NCBI GenBank assembly: GCA_019009955.1
Contig: CM032228.1
Coordinates: 206,745,001-206,809,000 of the forward strand
Direction: 5' to 3'
Source: Riptortus pedestris
Lineage: Eukaryota > Arthropoda > Insecta > Hemiptera > Alydidae
DNA length: 64,000 bases
Shown: positions 20,236 to 31,845 of the stretch, piece by piece
How the letters are laid out: every line of letters starts with the position of its first letter
Numbering within the stretch: position 1 is the stretch's first letter
Translations under genes and position numbers: made by a program
Notes under the pieces: generated by a model
The model's database searches: none
Seen by the model: the letters and a program-made list of their open reading frames with translations, nothing else
What the model was told of the DNA's origin: nothing

Positions 20236-21378
20236 TGTCTATACTACTCTGTGAATACGGAATTCTATGATAAATTGATGGCTGGGAATCATAGCGGAGT
20301 AAGTCTGTATTTCCCCATGTTCTAGTTCACTTTAAGAGTTAATATTAGTATGCTGCCTACTAAAAAAAAAAAAAAATAGAAATTACTCTCTAAGGTTCAC
20401 ATATTTTTCTATATTGTAACCCGCAAAACCTCCATTATTGAAAAGGAAACCATTTTGGTTTACACCCCTATATTTCTTAGCCATTCAAATTACTCTCAAA
20501 AAGAAAAGGCACTAATGATATACAAAAATAAAATAAATGAAATTAGTATAGACCGTCAATTTTTAAAAAATCATACAATAACCAAGTAGGTTCTTCTGGG
20601 AGACAGGTCTTAATAACTGGAAGTCTGCCCACGAATTCCTTTATTAAATCCAACTTCTCAATTTCTTAGCCATACAAACTCTGAGTGCTTCAGTTCTCTG
20701 AATAGTTCAAGAATATTTATTTATTTATAATTAAAGTGCTTCTACCCGAATGGTCATTTTCAGACAAAAAATATTGTTATTATTAAAAGATATTACAAAG
20801 GTATTGCTAATTGAGATAATAAGTATATTAGCGCCTGCCAGAAGGATTTGGCATTATGTGCGAAGCCAATCACTTCTAAGTCAAGTGGCTGATTCAGCTG
20901 CTACCTCTGCTTTTTCTGAAACTAGATATTTAAGAAACCTGCACTATTAAATTGTTATTTAATATCAACGTACGATTGATGAACTTGGAAAACAAATGCT
21001 CTTTGAGCTATGCCGGGAAAAATATCCAAGTATAGGAGTTTTCATAATCTTCTTGGAAGTAAAAGAATGGAAAAAGCCAGGCGGGAATGTAAATAGGAGA
21101 GACTAAAATTTCAAATATATGCCAGAGATTGTAGGCAATAAGGGGTGGGAGGGAAGTTTTTTTCTTTTTTCACATCTGAAAGTTTGCCCTCGGTAGTTTA
21201 TAATAAATAAAGAAGTAAATGAAGAACCGTGAAATATATATATATAAAAAAAATCTCAAGTGGAGAAAAGAAGGCTCTTTCTTATGGGGGTTAAATTGAA
21301 GTGTCAGTTTCCCGAAGGACGTTGGTCGGGGACTTGGATAAAAAGCAGCCTTTAAATATAGAGCCGAGAAACAGGCCT
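20236..21378. other. No recognised gene; one degenerate hammerhead-like word
   Basis: Minus strand at about 20715-20765 reads CTGAAAATGACCATTCGGG-TAGAAG, a decayed version of the CUGANGA-stem-GAAA fold seen at PLE-like ends, followed by a T-rich-to-AATAAA-type sequence. An A14 run lies at 20362. Otherwise no frames with motifs. Confidence 0.35.
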
Positions 21379-21405
21379 CTCTCTCTCTTTCACTCTCTCA
21401 CTCTC

Positions 21406-21442
<37 letters not shown>

Positions 21443-21482
21443 TCTCCCTCACTCACTCTCCTTCTTTCTCTTTCTCTCTTGG
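21379..21482. repeat. (CT)n microsatellite and polypyrimidine tract
   Basis: CT-rich run with a pure core at about 21411-21439. The 63-codon Leu/Ser frame over it is an artefact. Confidence 0.9.
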
Positions 21483-21572
21483 GGCACCTTGATTCCAGAT
21501 AGATCAGGCTCCGGCCTCCTTTCACTTCCGCACCTCTCAATACTCACCCTCTTCGGAACGTTTCCTTTATAG

Positions 21573-21865
21573 CCGCAGTAATCTTTAGCCATCGATGAGA
21601 AAATCGGGGAATTATATAGACACATTAATCTCTAGACCTAAATGACCAAATTGAGGAGTCGTTGGCACTGTAATCTCCAGTCATAAACGAACGGGTCGAC
21701 GAATTACAGCCACTGTAATCTGTTAATCATCAAAGAGGGAATCGAGGAATTAAGGGCGGAGTAATGTTGAAACACCAGCGAGCAAATCAGGCAGACCCTG
21801 TAGGTCCCTGTCATCACCTTGACAACTGAGGAGTTCTAGGCACTGTAATCTCTAGTTTTAAATTT
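21573..21865. repeat. Degenerate tandem repeat, about 46-bp period
   Basis: The phrase CACTGTAATCTC(T/C)AG recurs near 21627 (ATTAATCTCTAG), 21669, 21714 (CACTGTAATCTGTTAATC), 21759 (GGAGTAATG) and 21841, each preceded by GAGGA(G/A)TT(C/A) words. Units have drifted strongly and one is expanded. Confidence 0.5.
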
Positions 21866-22361
21866 AAATTAGGCTTATATTCAGCCAAACTGGAATACTT
21901 GGCTTAGTTAATTTCCGTCTAAATCTCAGTTGAGTAGCAGATGAACAGGAGGTCAACAAAGACATTGATGCAAACACAAAGAGCGACATAGGATCTGTGT
22001 ATAATTGATTTATTATTTATTTTTATCAAGCAATATAATGCCAAAAGGCTTCTCATACGACATATAAGGCACGTCCTTGAATAAGCTCCAGCAGTAAATA
22101 GGACTTTATATCATCGTAGCCAAGATAATGTGATGTATTATTCTTGCAAGCTGAAAGATAAATTGATTGCATGCTACGTAAAACTCTTCGTTGCTCTGGG
22201 ACTCAATAAACTAAACAGAGTTCTTACGATCGGTATATGACATTCTTATGATTTCTGCTCCCTATTCCCCCCCCCCCAGTCAGAATCATATGTGAAAAGG
22301 AAAAGAAATTCAAGCTGGAAATGAGGTGTTCAGAGACACAGTTATTGGAAGTCAAAATCGG
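21866..22361. other. No recognised gene
   Basis: Nothing recognised apart from a C10 run at 22267. Confidence 0.5.
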
Positions 22362-22631
22362 ATGAGTAGAAGTAAGGGTTTATTGAAGGCTGGATATTAA
22401 ATAAAAATCAAATCGCCCATGTAATCTTCGAGATACAGAAATAATGAAGGGAATAACATTTATAGGACATTAAATTCGCATCTAGATTGGTATCTAGATA
22501 CAATTTTTCGATCTACCAAATCCCTCTCGATGATTCAATCTTTGTCATTTCCAAACTCGTTCTTCTTTTTTTAAAACGCTCCAATATCCAGTTTGATAAC
22601 GATAAAATAATGATAATAAATATACATATAC

Positions 22632-22678
<47 letters not shown>

Positions 22679-22805
22679 GAATAAATATATATATTTATCA
22701 GATCTAATTTTTGTAATCATCTTGGTTGGGTCGACGGTTATCTGGAGGAATACTTTGAAAATCGTATCTTGAATCCCAGTAGCTAATTTTCGTCGAAAAG
22801 GGACA
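22362..22805 (+). mobile_element. GTCC-TA element, old and strongly diverged
   Basis: GATGAGTAGAAGTAAGGGTTTATTGAAGGC, AGATACAGAAATAATG, AGATTGGTATCTAGATACAA, ATCCAGTTTGATAACGATAA, (TA)n at 22638-22677, then TCATCTTGGTTGGGTCGACGG and GAATACTTTGAAAATCGTA follow family order. Both termini are decayed. Confidence 0.65.
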
Positions 22806-23092
22806 CATGCTAACAGTTTTGTACTCTAAAAGTTGAAATAAAGATTTATAATTACTTCACTTAATGAACTGGGAGTAGCCGTGGACATATTTGGCGAGTA
22901 TCGGAAAAATCGTTATTAAAAAATACATTAAGGCTGAGGCAAGCAGACACTTCTACAAGAACGTCCATGTCATGTAGTAACCGTATTTGTAAAATTAATT
23001 AGAGAAATTAAGATAAATAATGAATGAGGGAAAGAACAAAAAAAGGGCTTATATATCCAGAATCTTTGCGTGAAGGTGTTTGACTTTTTCAT

Positions 23093-23222
23093 TGCAAATT
23101 TCCCCGGGGAAATCAGTTATTGAGGCTGTGCGCAGACTTATTTTTTCAAACGTTTCTTCAAGCCTCCACCTAGGCGTCAGTCGGAAAAGTAGTGAAAATT
23201 AGGATACATGTAACTTAAATAT
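23093..23222 (-). mobile_element. GTCC-TA element 3' terminus, diverged
   Basis: AAATTTCCCCGGGGAAATC keeps the terminal palindrome with CCGG in place of TTAA at the centre, so the stem stays paired although the sequence changed. CAGTTATTGAGGCTGTGCGC and ACCTAGGCGTCAGTCGGAAA follow; the rest is absent. Confidence 0.6.
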
Positions 23223-24467
23223 GTTTGTGCTTCTGGCATTCCATTTATTTTTATAACTAGTCGTTAGTGGGTTACATGTTAATAAATAATAATAATATTA
23301 AATATTTAATAGGTTAATTTCAATCATCAAACTGTAACTGCTCCACTGTCCGAACAATTACTTCATAGTTATAAAATTTTAAAATAAACTAAACGTCATA
23401 TCCCCTTATCAAAAACATAATAAGAGGAATCAGAAGAAGAAATAAAATGTAAAATATTAGATCTGTCTATTATTATGTCTTCGTCGTCTTCAAAAAAATG
23501 TTTTACTGAAATCATGTTTATCGAGATATTTCCTACGATTTCGTTTTATAGATTTGCTGAAAATGGGAATTTATAGGGATATATTTATTTTTTTTTTCAG
23601 CCTTGTGAAATCTCTAAGGTTATTTTATCCCAAAATAGCTTATGCCATGCTTAAAGTTTCAAGTTTTGTTTACACAACTGGTGGAAATATGGAGAATAAA
23701 ATGAGAGATGAACATATACTTGGCACACTTTAATACGAGACAAATGTACGAAGAAACTTCTTTTCTCCTGTGGTTAAAGGACGACTTAAATTCTGTACTG
23801 TTAAAGTTGGTTCACCCGCAAAAAATTGTAGCTTGCATTTAATGTATCTTGCATCTATTCCTCCGTTAGACACATCGCCGATTCCTAATACCCAAGGTGA
23901 AATAATGCAGACTTATAAGGGGCTTATTAATTATAAGGCTTTGAGGAGAAGACGATCATCAGCACGCAGCAAGGTATCACCACAAATTACAATCGAAAGC
24001 AGGCAGAGCTCCAATTTGAAAGCGGATCCCATCAACATAGCTCTGGCTATAAAGCAGCCTATGAATATTTAGTTACCTTCAATAAGCTAATGCAAGTTGC
24101 CATGCAATACATAAATTGCCCTGTCCCAATTTAATCAAAATTGATTGTTTGACTATTGCTTCAAATGAATTAAGTTTGGGGTTATTTCTGCTAAAAGCCT
24201 ATTTCATTATATTTACTCCTGCGATTTACTGTTCAAGCGCCTATTCCTGTTTCGAATAACAACAGCAAATTCAATATATCTCTAGTTCCTCGAAACTTAT
24301 AATAATTAAGTGTTATATTTTTTGTTTCAACAGATTTTGCTTGGATACAGTCTTACCTCTGGTTTTATGAAATTACGTATCCCCTTAGGAGGGATAAATT
24401 GTATTTTCATTTTGTGACCTCCAGAAATATAACTTATTCCAAAAATATCTTAACATCTACATTGATT
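23223..24467. other. No recognised gene; one 100-codon frame
   Basis: The frame at 23770-24072 (+) encodes a 100-residue sequence with a basic RRRRSS patch and no family I recognise. It has no repeat homology, no clear splice sites were identified, and codon choice is unremarkable. It could be chance or a decayed exon. Confidence 0.4.
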
Positions 24468-24586
24468 TATTTGGGCGGAGAACTTTCAGAGGACACTCCA
24501 TCTTCAGAGCCCTGGCTGTAAAAACAAATACAAAAACACGAAGACAATATAAAAATAGAATAAATATTTTGTAAAAATTCATAAAC
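24468..24586 (-). mobile_element. PLE-like 3' end with hammerhead-like fold
   Basis: On the minus strand a T-rich UTR is followed by GCTCTGAAGATGGAGTGTCC, CTCTGAAAGTTCTCCGCCC and AAATAAATC. CTGAAGA, extra T, stem II GGAG/CTCT (one G-U) and GAAA match the folds at 10.6, 36.9 and 50.4 kb. Stem III is not convincing. No coding sequence remains. Confidence 0.5.
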
Positions 24587-24685
24587 CAGTCCTACCTTGG
24601 CTAAAAAAGGGTGATAGCCAGTAGATAACCCGGCCCAGTTAGGCTTAGTTGCAAAACGTGGACGTTAATAAATAATGTTAATAAT
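24587..24685 (+). mobile_element. tRNA-Leu-type SINE, 3' fragment
   Basis: CCTTGGCTAAAAAAGGGTG, AGATAACCCGGCCCAGTTAG, GTTGCAAAACGTGGACGTTA and AATAAATAATGTTAATAAT are the last 100 bp of the family. It begins where the preceding PLE-like fragment ends. Confidence 0.8.
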
Positions 24686-27600
24686 CATAAACCAATGAAG
24701 TGGTGGACTAAGACTATAATTAAAAACATTTTGTGGATTAAAAATATACGACAGCTAAAAAGAATAAATTATACACTCAAATAAATACGTTCATTTTAAA
24801 TCAATAAAACAATCAGTCGACCCTTTTTTGATAATTTATTTTATTCATATATATACATAAATAGTCATTATAATAAACCATAGTCACACAAAAGAAAATA
24901 ATATCAGATGCTCATAATGAGCCAAAAGCATAAAATAACAAACGTAATCCAAACCCATGCCTACGTCGAATTTGATCAAAAGGGAAAGCGTTCCCATTTA
25001 TGTAACCATATTATGAAATGGCATTCTAAAACTAGATTTGTTTTTAGTTGTGTGACATGCGTACACTCAAACACACACATACTCACACACCAGCTTACTT
25101 AGATCATTGGTTTGTCCGAACTAGCCACAAACGACACTCGGAGGCTCAAAACGAATAATCCCGTTGAAATCTGGAAATTTGCCATACGTCCGTTACTTTT
25201 TATATAGAAGAAAAAAACGTAGCTCTTCAGAAAGAAGAGAAATATAAGTTGAATCATATTGTAAATTATTATTCAAACTTGAACCGATGTAAGAAAAGAA
25301 CAGAGCATTATGAGGCAGGGCCCTGCGTGCTCTCCCTTTATTGAATACCCCTTCCTTCCATCTTCCTCTGCATTGCCTTATGTCAATAAATTAGTATCAT
25401 ATTGCGTCATTTCTATATATTCGCCTCTGATTCACATATGATCCTTCACTATTTCTCTTCATGAAATTCTTTTTACCTGGTGTCCCTGTACCGCTGCTTC
25501 TTCCCAATTAATTCTATTCCCTAGCATGTCCAAACATTCTTGAATACTTCAGTAAAGCCTCGACAATCACAATTATTTAAAGATGTTAATAATGCCCTCA
25601 CAAATGAATCAAGATAATTTCCTGCTGAGTACAAGATAATCCGTATTTCTAAAATTAGATGAAAATTCTGTGGTTAAATAATAACACCTTAATTAATGCC
25701 AAGAAAATATGTATTTAAGTAACTAAAAGGAGGGCTAAAGTAAATACTAGATCTCTAATATCCAATATTTTTAAGATTTTTATAAAGAGAGTCAGTTACT
25801 AACCAATATCTTGATACCGTAGGTTTCTCTAATTCCTAAGGATTATCTCAACAGTTTTTAGCATTCAGAAGAAGTTAGTCCTCTGGAAGGAGCTGGTATG
25901 TAGAACTTGAAATGTAAACAACAGACATGAAACAAAATGTGTATACACCCAAATTTATTGGGAGGTTGTCGCCTTTTCTGAAGAGTTTCAAAGCATCGAA
26001 AAGTGATCTAAGAGTTAATTTGTAAACCCGACCCGAATAAGGATGACAATTAGTATAATTTTTGACTAACTCTTTCCGAGAAAATCTCCCCGTTGTCAAT
26101 TTACGAAATTACGTATAAAAATTACAAAGAAAAAAAAATGATGTAACAAGTTATGGATCTTTCCGCTGTAAGTAATCGCATTAACAGACATAGAAAACTC
26201 GAAACCCATGGATAAAACATTTACAAAATACCCAATACTATGAAGAATAATCTTTCATATTTTGTATTCATCCGGATTTAATAATTAAGTTTTAAAATCC
26301 CATTTGACATAATAAAATAATAGGATTATGTTTCAATTTCATATCATCGAATAGACAAGGAAAATATTTAAAATTGAAGGGCAATGTTTATAGCGTTTAT
26401 TCAGTTCAATATTGTTGTTTACTTGCTGTGGAAAAGGTAGTATATACAAGTACGTTGATAGGAAAAAGTTTTTTAGTAATCGTTAATTTAATTTGTATTT
26501 TGTTTATTTTTACTTTCTGACATGTTCAAACTAATAATGAATTCCTAACAGGAAAACAACGCCATTTTATGTTCCTTAAAACGACAATCCCTGTTCATCG
26601 ATCTGATTCTAAACAAATTATAGAAAAAATATTATTAAATTAACCAAAAGATCCTGATTTCTCGTATTTTCTTTAATTGAGAACTTATTATTATCGATAT
26701 GACTTATCTGGATATGATGCTGGTAAGAAAAAAGTTGAATGAAAACAGTAATCAACAAGTTATTATTATCAAGAATCTGTTTGTCAGATTCAGTACATGC
26801 AAAATACAAATCAGCAGTTGAATAATAATTAAACTATTAGTAATTGAAACTGGAAACATTGTTTTCCAAAACGTTCGATGAAGGAATTATGAAAACATAT
26901 AATATAAGATGAAATTCCGAAGAATAAAACCTTTTGAATCGGTAAACTAAATTATGTGCATTCAATATAAAGTTCCATTCTAATAAATCTTTCTCATTGA
27001 ATAATGAATAAAAATAAAAAGTTAACTTATCATTAAGGGATGAATAACGAATGTAATCCGTTGGTCAGAATGAAATAAAATTTATTCTTTATTAATTATA
27101 TTGAATAATTCTTGCCCCATCGTTCAACTACACCAAGAAATGAGTATTTATAATTAAAGAAATTCAAAAATTGACGTAAAAAACTTTCATTTAACGATAA
27201 AATTTTGAAATATTCCATTCATGAGTTGTTGTAGAGTTGTACATATTTATATTAGACGATGAAAATGACGGAGAGTGTGAAGATAAATAATTATTGTTCT
27301 TCAGAGTCCACGTGCTCCGAGATGTTCTCAGAACTTCAGATTAAAGTTTGAGAAGAGAAGCAGGACGGTCTCCATCAGAAATTTGCATTCAAATTCTTCA
27401 GGGAATTACGCTTTGCCAGATCTTATGAAACCAGGCTGTGGTTAGTACGCCTGGACTCCGTTTGCTTGGTAGATGTAGATTTTAATTAAGGATTCCTTAA
27501 AAAAAAATTTAAAAAAAAATAGTAATAATAAAAAAATTGAGAAATAATTCCACAAAAAATGCAACTCGTTCCTTCTGTGTACTATTATTATTATATTTAT

Positions 27601-27984
27601 TTGTCTAATTTTCTAACCTGTATGTCCCGTGGGAAGATTGGTAATTTATAATTTTTAAGCTCTTAGATAAGGATATGATCTGAAAACATTCGATATATAT
27701 AGTCTATCATTTTAAGGCTTTCGAGTCAAGAAATTATCCTTAAAGGTAAAAATATAAGAAAATTTTGATAATTGTATAACCAGCAAAATTGAATATGAAG
27801 CAGTTTAGAGTAAGCGAAGTGTGGAAAGAGGAAATTAAATTTTTCAGTGCTTTTGTTAGGTCTAAGGAGAATGGTATTCAACCTCTTCTTTTAGACCATT
27901 TATTATTAGGGAAAACAGCTTGTATTCGAGTCATAATACTCAAAATATTTCTTAAATATCCATATGTTCTACCCAAAATTTCAT
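24686..27984. other. 3.3 kb without recognised features
   Basis: AT-rich throughout. Frames at 24908-25102 (+), 25875-26099 (-), 26618-26809 (-) and 27789-28016 (+) are 63-75 codons without domains. GC rises slightly at 25310-25380 and 27300-27480 with no coding signature I can defend. Confidence 0.55.
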
Positions 27985-28984
27985 TTAGCAGATCTCCCTT
28001 AAGGGAAATCGGCTAATGAGGTCGTACTCATGACGCGATTTTCAAAATTTTTCTTTAAATCACTGTCCATCGATCCTACTCAGTAGATGACGAAAATGAC
28101 ATCTGTTCAAACCTGTATATATGTATATATTTGCCTGTTACATCTCTAGCGTTCGTAATTTTTGTTAGATCGTTACCAAACTCGATATTGAGTTGTTTTA
28201 GGTAAAAAGAAAGATCAAGTTCGTTAATGGGGTTAAGGGGGAGAATTTTTAAAACTCGAAATATCTCCGTTACAATAAGTCGGATCGAAAAAGTGTATAG
28301 AGTAAATAGTATTGCACATTAAATGTACTATAAATATTGCTATATACATTTATTCCCTATCTCGAATATTAACCGAGATACTTGTATTTTCCAGTTTTCA
28401 GCCTTCAGTAAACCCCCTTTTTCTACTCGTGTTACGTAAACAATACTCAGTTACATAATAAACCACATTATTCGAACCTTAAATACAAAATATTGTTTTC
28501 CAGAGACCTTTATTATACAAGATACATGCAAATATGTTCTTCTGACCCCCCCCTCCCCCCGTCTTAAATTCTAGGACTACTAAAATTTGACTGATTGCGG
28601 TAAAATTTATTCTGATTCATTATAAACTAAAGTGCTAGTATAGTGCATAGTTTTCTATATAATTAATATGTTATGTTCCGATGTCGGGAAGAAAAACAAT
28701 AACTGAAAGTCGTTGGCAGACCTGTTTGTTTACATTTGAGACGCTTTCCGCCGGGAGGGGAAAGCTTTCTTGTATTTATTCACCTAATACTCACGGTGGT
28801 GTAGTGTTAGCAGTTTGTAGGTTTATCTATTATTAAAATTCACGTGGAAATCTGCTTAGTTTACTCCTCCCCTGCGTGACGACTTTTATTTCGTTGTCTC
28901 CTTGGTAGCATCGGTGGTCATTAAATGAAATTTTACGAAAGTCCTCAATAGCTGATTTCCCCTCAAGGGAAATCTGCTAAAAAG
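27985..28984. mobile_element. Composite of a long-type GTCC-TA element (-) and a 3' terminus (+)
   Basis: 27985-28887 is a long-type copy in minus orientation: TTAGCAGATCTCCCTTAAGG, GGTCGTACTCATGACGCG, a degraded TA core, family body, then long-type sequence (ACGGTGGTGTAGTGTTAGCA) and GGAAATCTGCTTAGTTTACT plus CCTGCGTGACGAC. Immediately after it, 28888-28984 is a + oriented 3' terminus (GTTGTCTCCTTGGTAGCATC, CCTCAAGGGAAATCTGCTAAAA). The 1-kb block is therefore bounded on both sides by the same terminal palindrome in inverted orientation, like a TIR element. Confidence 0.75.
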
Positions 28985-29267
28985 AAAATTTAGTTTTAGT
29001 CGGTGTAATGGAAGGGCTGTCAAGATAGAGGCGGAGTAATGAATTGTCTGAGGGAAGACGGAAGGAGGATATCGGAGGAATAGTCGATAGGATATCAGCT
29101 GGCCTAGGGCTTATCCACACCTCCATCCCTCATAAATCTAGGCCAGGGGTCGTCGCCCCAATCACTATAGCAACAACGTTCTTTCAGAATCGCTCAGAGA
29201 TGACGTCATGAATAATTCTCTTCTCTTTTCTCTCTTTGTACTTCTCAAGGCAACAGGCTTCGATAAG
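28985..29267. other. No recognised gene
   Basis: Moderate-GC sequence between two element copies. Confidence 0.5.
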
Positions 29268-29762
29268 ACTTTTAGTAGCATATTGAGGTTTTACTTATGA
29301 TTTTGGGAAAAAAAGTCTTCAAATGACTCTTTCTCGGAGGTGATGTGGAAAAATTAGATCCCTTTTACCAAACTCGAAATATAAGCGTTTCATGTAAAAC
29401 TAAAGATCAAGTTCCAAAGCGCCAAAAATCCTACCAACGGAGGGGGTGGTTTAGAGTTTGGGTAAATCGAAAATTCAAAATATCTCCGTTACTATGAGCC
29501 AGATCGAAAAATCATATATAACCAATCCTGCTGTATGTTTAATGTTTACTATAAATGTTTTTTTTTTACACACGTTTTCTCTAGGATGAACATTAACCTA
29601 TTTTTTTTAATTTTGAGCTTTCAGCACACGCCACTTTTCGTAATATATTTTAAGAATTAAGAGTGCATATTAAGAAAGGCCTTATTTCAAGCTTAAATAC
29701 AAAACATTGTTTTCAATAGATCCTTAATTGATGAGATACATGAAAATGCGTTGTGTGATGAC
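29268..29762 (-). mobile_element. GTCC-TA element, long/third-type, diverged
   Basis: TTTTAGTAGCATATTGAGGTT, CCAAACTCGAAATATAAGCG, CGGAGGGGGTGGTTTAGAG, ATCTCCGTTACTATGAGCC and GAGATACATGAAAATGCG follow family order. The TA core and both terminal hairpins are lost. Confidence 0.65.
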
Positions 29763-30037
29763 GTAACCTATTACGATTACATTTTTTGGTTCCGAAATGT
29801 GTATTTGATCTATACAATACTCAATTTTTCACATTTGTTCGAGTTATTCGATTTTCTGTGCAATGCCGCGTTTACAAAATATCTCATTCCATTAAATTTT
29901 AAGGCATTTGTACTTGGGTCAGTTTCTTTGGTATAACTTGAAGGAGGGTATTGAAATAAACTGAAATCGTTTGTGGACTATTCTAGTACGTAGAAAATCA
30001 CCTCAGTGTACGAAACTCCTGTATGTTGAATGGCCCT
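29763..30037. other. No recognised gene
   Basis: A 61-codon frame at 29751-29936 (+) has no known motif. Confidence 0.5.
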
Positions 30038-30187
30038 TTAACTGATTTCCCTTATGGGAAAACTACTAGTAACGCGATTTTAGAAAAGTATCCTCAAATA
30101 TCCATCCTAACCAGGAGATTATGAAAATGAGGTCCGTTGTAAATAATGTACACAAACACAAACACACACACATATTTATATATATAT

Positions 30188-31260
30188 ACTAGCTCAGATA
30201 CCCGGCTACGCCCGGGAATTTATTTGAGGCTGAATGGTGATCGTATTTTTTAGCAGGCTTTACATTGCACAATATTTTGACATTTACCCGTCCCAGTGTT
30301 TAGGATTGATACCCGTCTTGCCGTGGATTTGCTAATAATAGAATTATTTGTTAGATAAGGCTTCACAGTCTTCGATATTTTTATATTTCCCGTCTCTTAT
30401 ACATGTAAATATGGTGAATTTTTATTTCAGGCCTCCCTTTTAACCCCCCTCCCGTTCGAACCTAAAAATTTTAATATAATTTATAATCATGGAAGAATTA
30501 ATGCTAATTAACATGCCGAGTTTTGTTAAGTTCGGTTCAGCCGTTAGTGCCCGCTAAAGTTTTAACGTATAACTCATTTATACTAGGTATACGACAAAAG
30601 TGTATATAACAAAAGTTACTCCAAATAACAAAATAAACAACTTTTGTTATGTTTATATTTGCGGAAAAACCAATAGGAAACGAAATATCGCTATTTTTAA
30701 TTTCAGGCTTCTCTTATAACCCCCACTCCTGCCCATCCATAGAAATGTTGGTATGGCTTATTATAATGAAGGCCTCACTGCTAATACACATACCGAGTTT
30801 TATTTAGTTCGGTTGAGTCTTTTTTGGCAAATAATATTGTTGACTCCCGCTATAATTTTTAGCGTATAACGCATTTAAAATCCGGTATAGGACAAAAGTG
30901 TATATAACAAAAGTTACTCTAAATATCAAAATAAACAACATTTGTTATGTGCATATTTACCGAGAAACCAATAGAAAACGAAATATCGCTATTTTCAATT
31001 TCAGGCTTCCCTTATAACCCCCACTCCTGTTCGTCTCAGAGAAATTTAATATAGCCTAAAGTCTAAGTTGGGTTAGTACACCCATACATACCAAGTTTCA
31101 TAAAATTCGGTCCAGCCGTTTATGCGTGAAAAGGTAACAAACAAACAAACAAACAAACATACACGAACGAAACAAAATGCAGATAAGGTGTCTATGACAT
31201 GTGAAACGAAAAGTTATCGTGAAATTTCGCGAAAAAAATCAATGTACAGTCAGAGGTTAC

Positions 31261-31266
<6 letters not shown>
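30188..31266 (+). mobile_element. 298-bp-unit element, near-complete copy inserted in (TA)n
   Basis: The left end, after TATATATA, is CTAGCTCAGATACCCGGC-TACGCCCGGG, which can pair as a CCCGG/CCGGG hairpin. The body contains a partial and two full units of 298 bp (GTATATAACAAAAGTTACTC at about 30599 and 30898). The right part carries TCCAGCCGTTTATGCGTG, GGTAACAAACAAACAAAC and GTCAGAGGTTACAATTTTA before (TA)n. Read on the minus strand the terminus is hairpin, 8 nt, CTAG, then T, which would suit a Helitron 3' end. A non-LTR-derived repeat is an alternative. No ORF. Confidence 0.65.

Positions 31267-31323
<57 letters not shown>
31267..31323. repeat. (TA)n at insertion junction
   Basis: A TA run separates the 298-bp-unit element from the remainder of the host GTCC-TA element. 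Confidence 0.9.
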
Positions 31324-31325
<2 letters not shown>

Positions 31326-31845
31326 TTTGTTAACGCTCTAGCGGGCGCAATTTTTCATTGATCTTTACCAAACTCGATATTAATTGTTTTATGTAAAAGA
31401 AATATCAAGTTCTTTAATAGCTGAAATCGGTCCAGAGGGAGGGGGGGGGGTTAGAGAGGATTTTCAAAAAAATTTAAAATAATTCCGTTACTATATGACG
31501 GATCAAAAAATTGTATTTAACCAATCTTATTGCAAATTAGATTTCCTATAAATATTATATACATATTTTATCCTTCATGAATATTAACGGAGAAATTTGG
31601 ATTTTTTAGTTTTCATCCTTAAGTAATCACCCACTCTTACTCATGTCATATCAATAATAAGGTGTTATATCACGAACGACTTTATTCTAGTCTTATATAC
31701 CTAATACCGTTTCCAACATATGTTTATTATGCGTGATACATGCAAATTTGTGGTTTGATGACGCCAACAATCAAGTTTTTATATATGCTCTACCGCCACT
31801 TGGGAAACCTGCTTAATTTACACAGCCCCAGCGTGAAGGACTCTT

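Larger units (their letters stand above)
30038..31845 (-). mobile_element. GTCC-TA element split by an insertion in its TA core
   Basis: The 3'-terminal part (ACTGATTTCCCTTATGGG, CCTAACCAGGAGATTATG, AATGAGGTCCGTTG) lies at 30038-30150, then (CA)n/(TA)n. The 298-bp-unit element occupies 30188-31266, followed by (TA)n and the remaining family sequence (TTAACGCTCTAGCGGGCGC, CCAAACTCGATATTAATTG, TTGGGAAACCTGCTTAATTT, CAGCCCCAGCGTGAAGGAC) to 31845. The orientation is continuous across the insert. Confidence 0.8.

Noticed and set aside
23770..24072. 100-codon frame as a gene
   Set aside because: No recognisable domain, no splice or promoter evidence, and length within chance for 64 kb; reported only as an unrecognised stretch.
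25965..26015. CTGAAGA...GAAA on the + strand
   Set aside because: No stem II of at least three pairs forms between the motifs and no PLE-like UTR is nearby.
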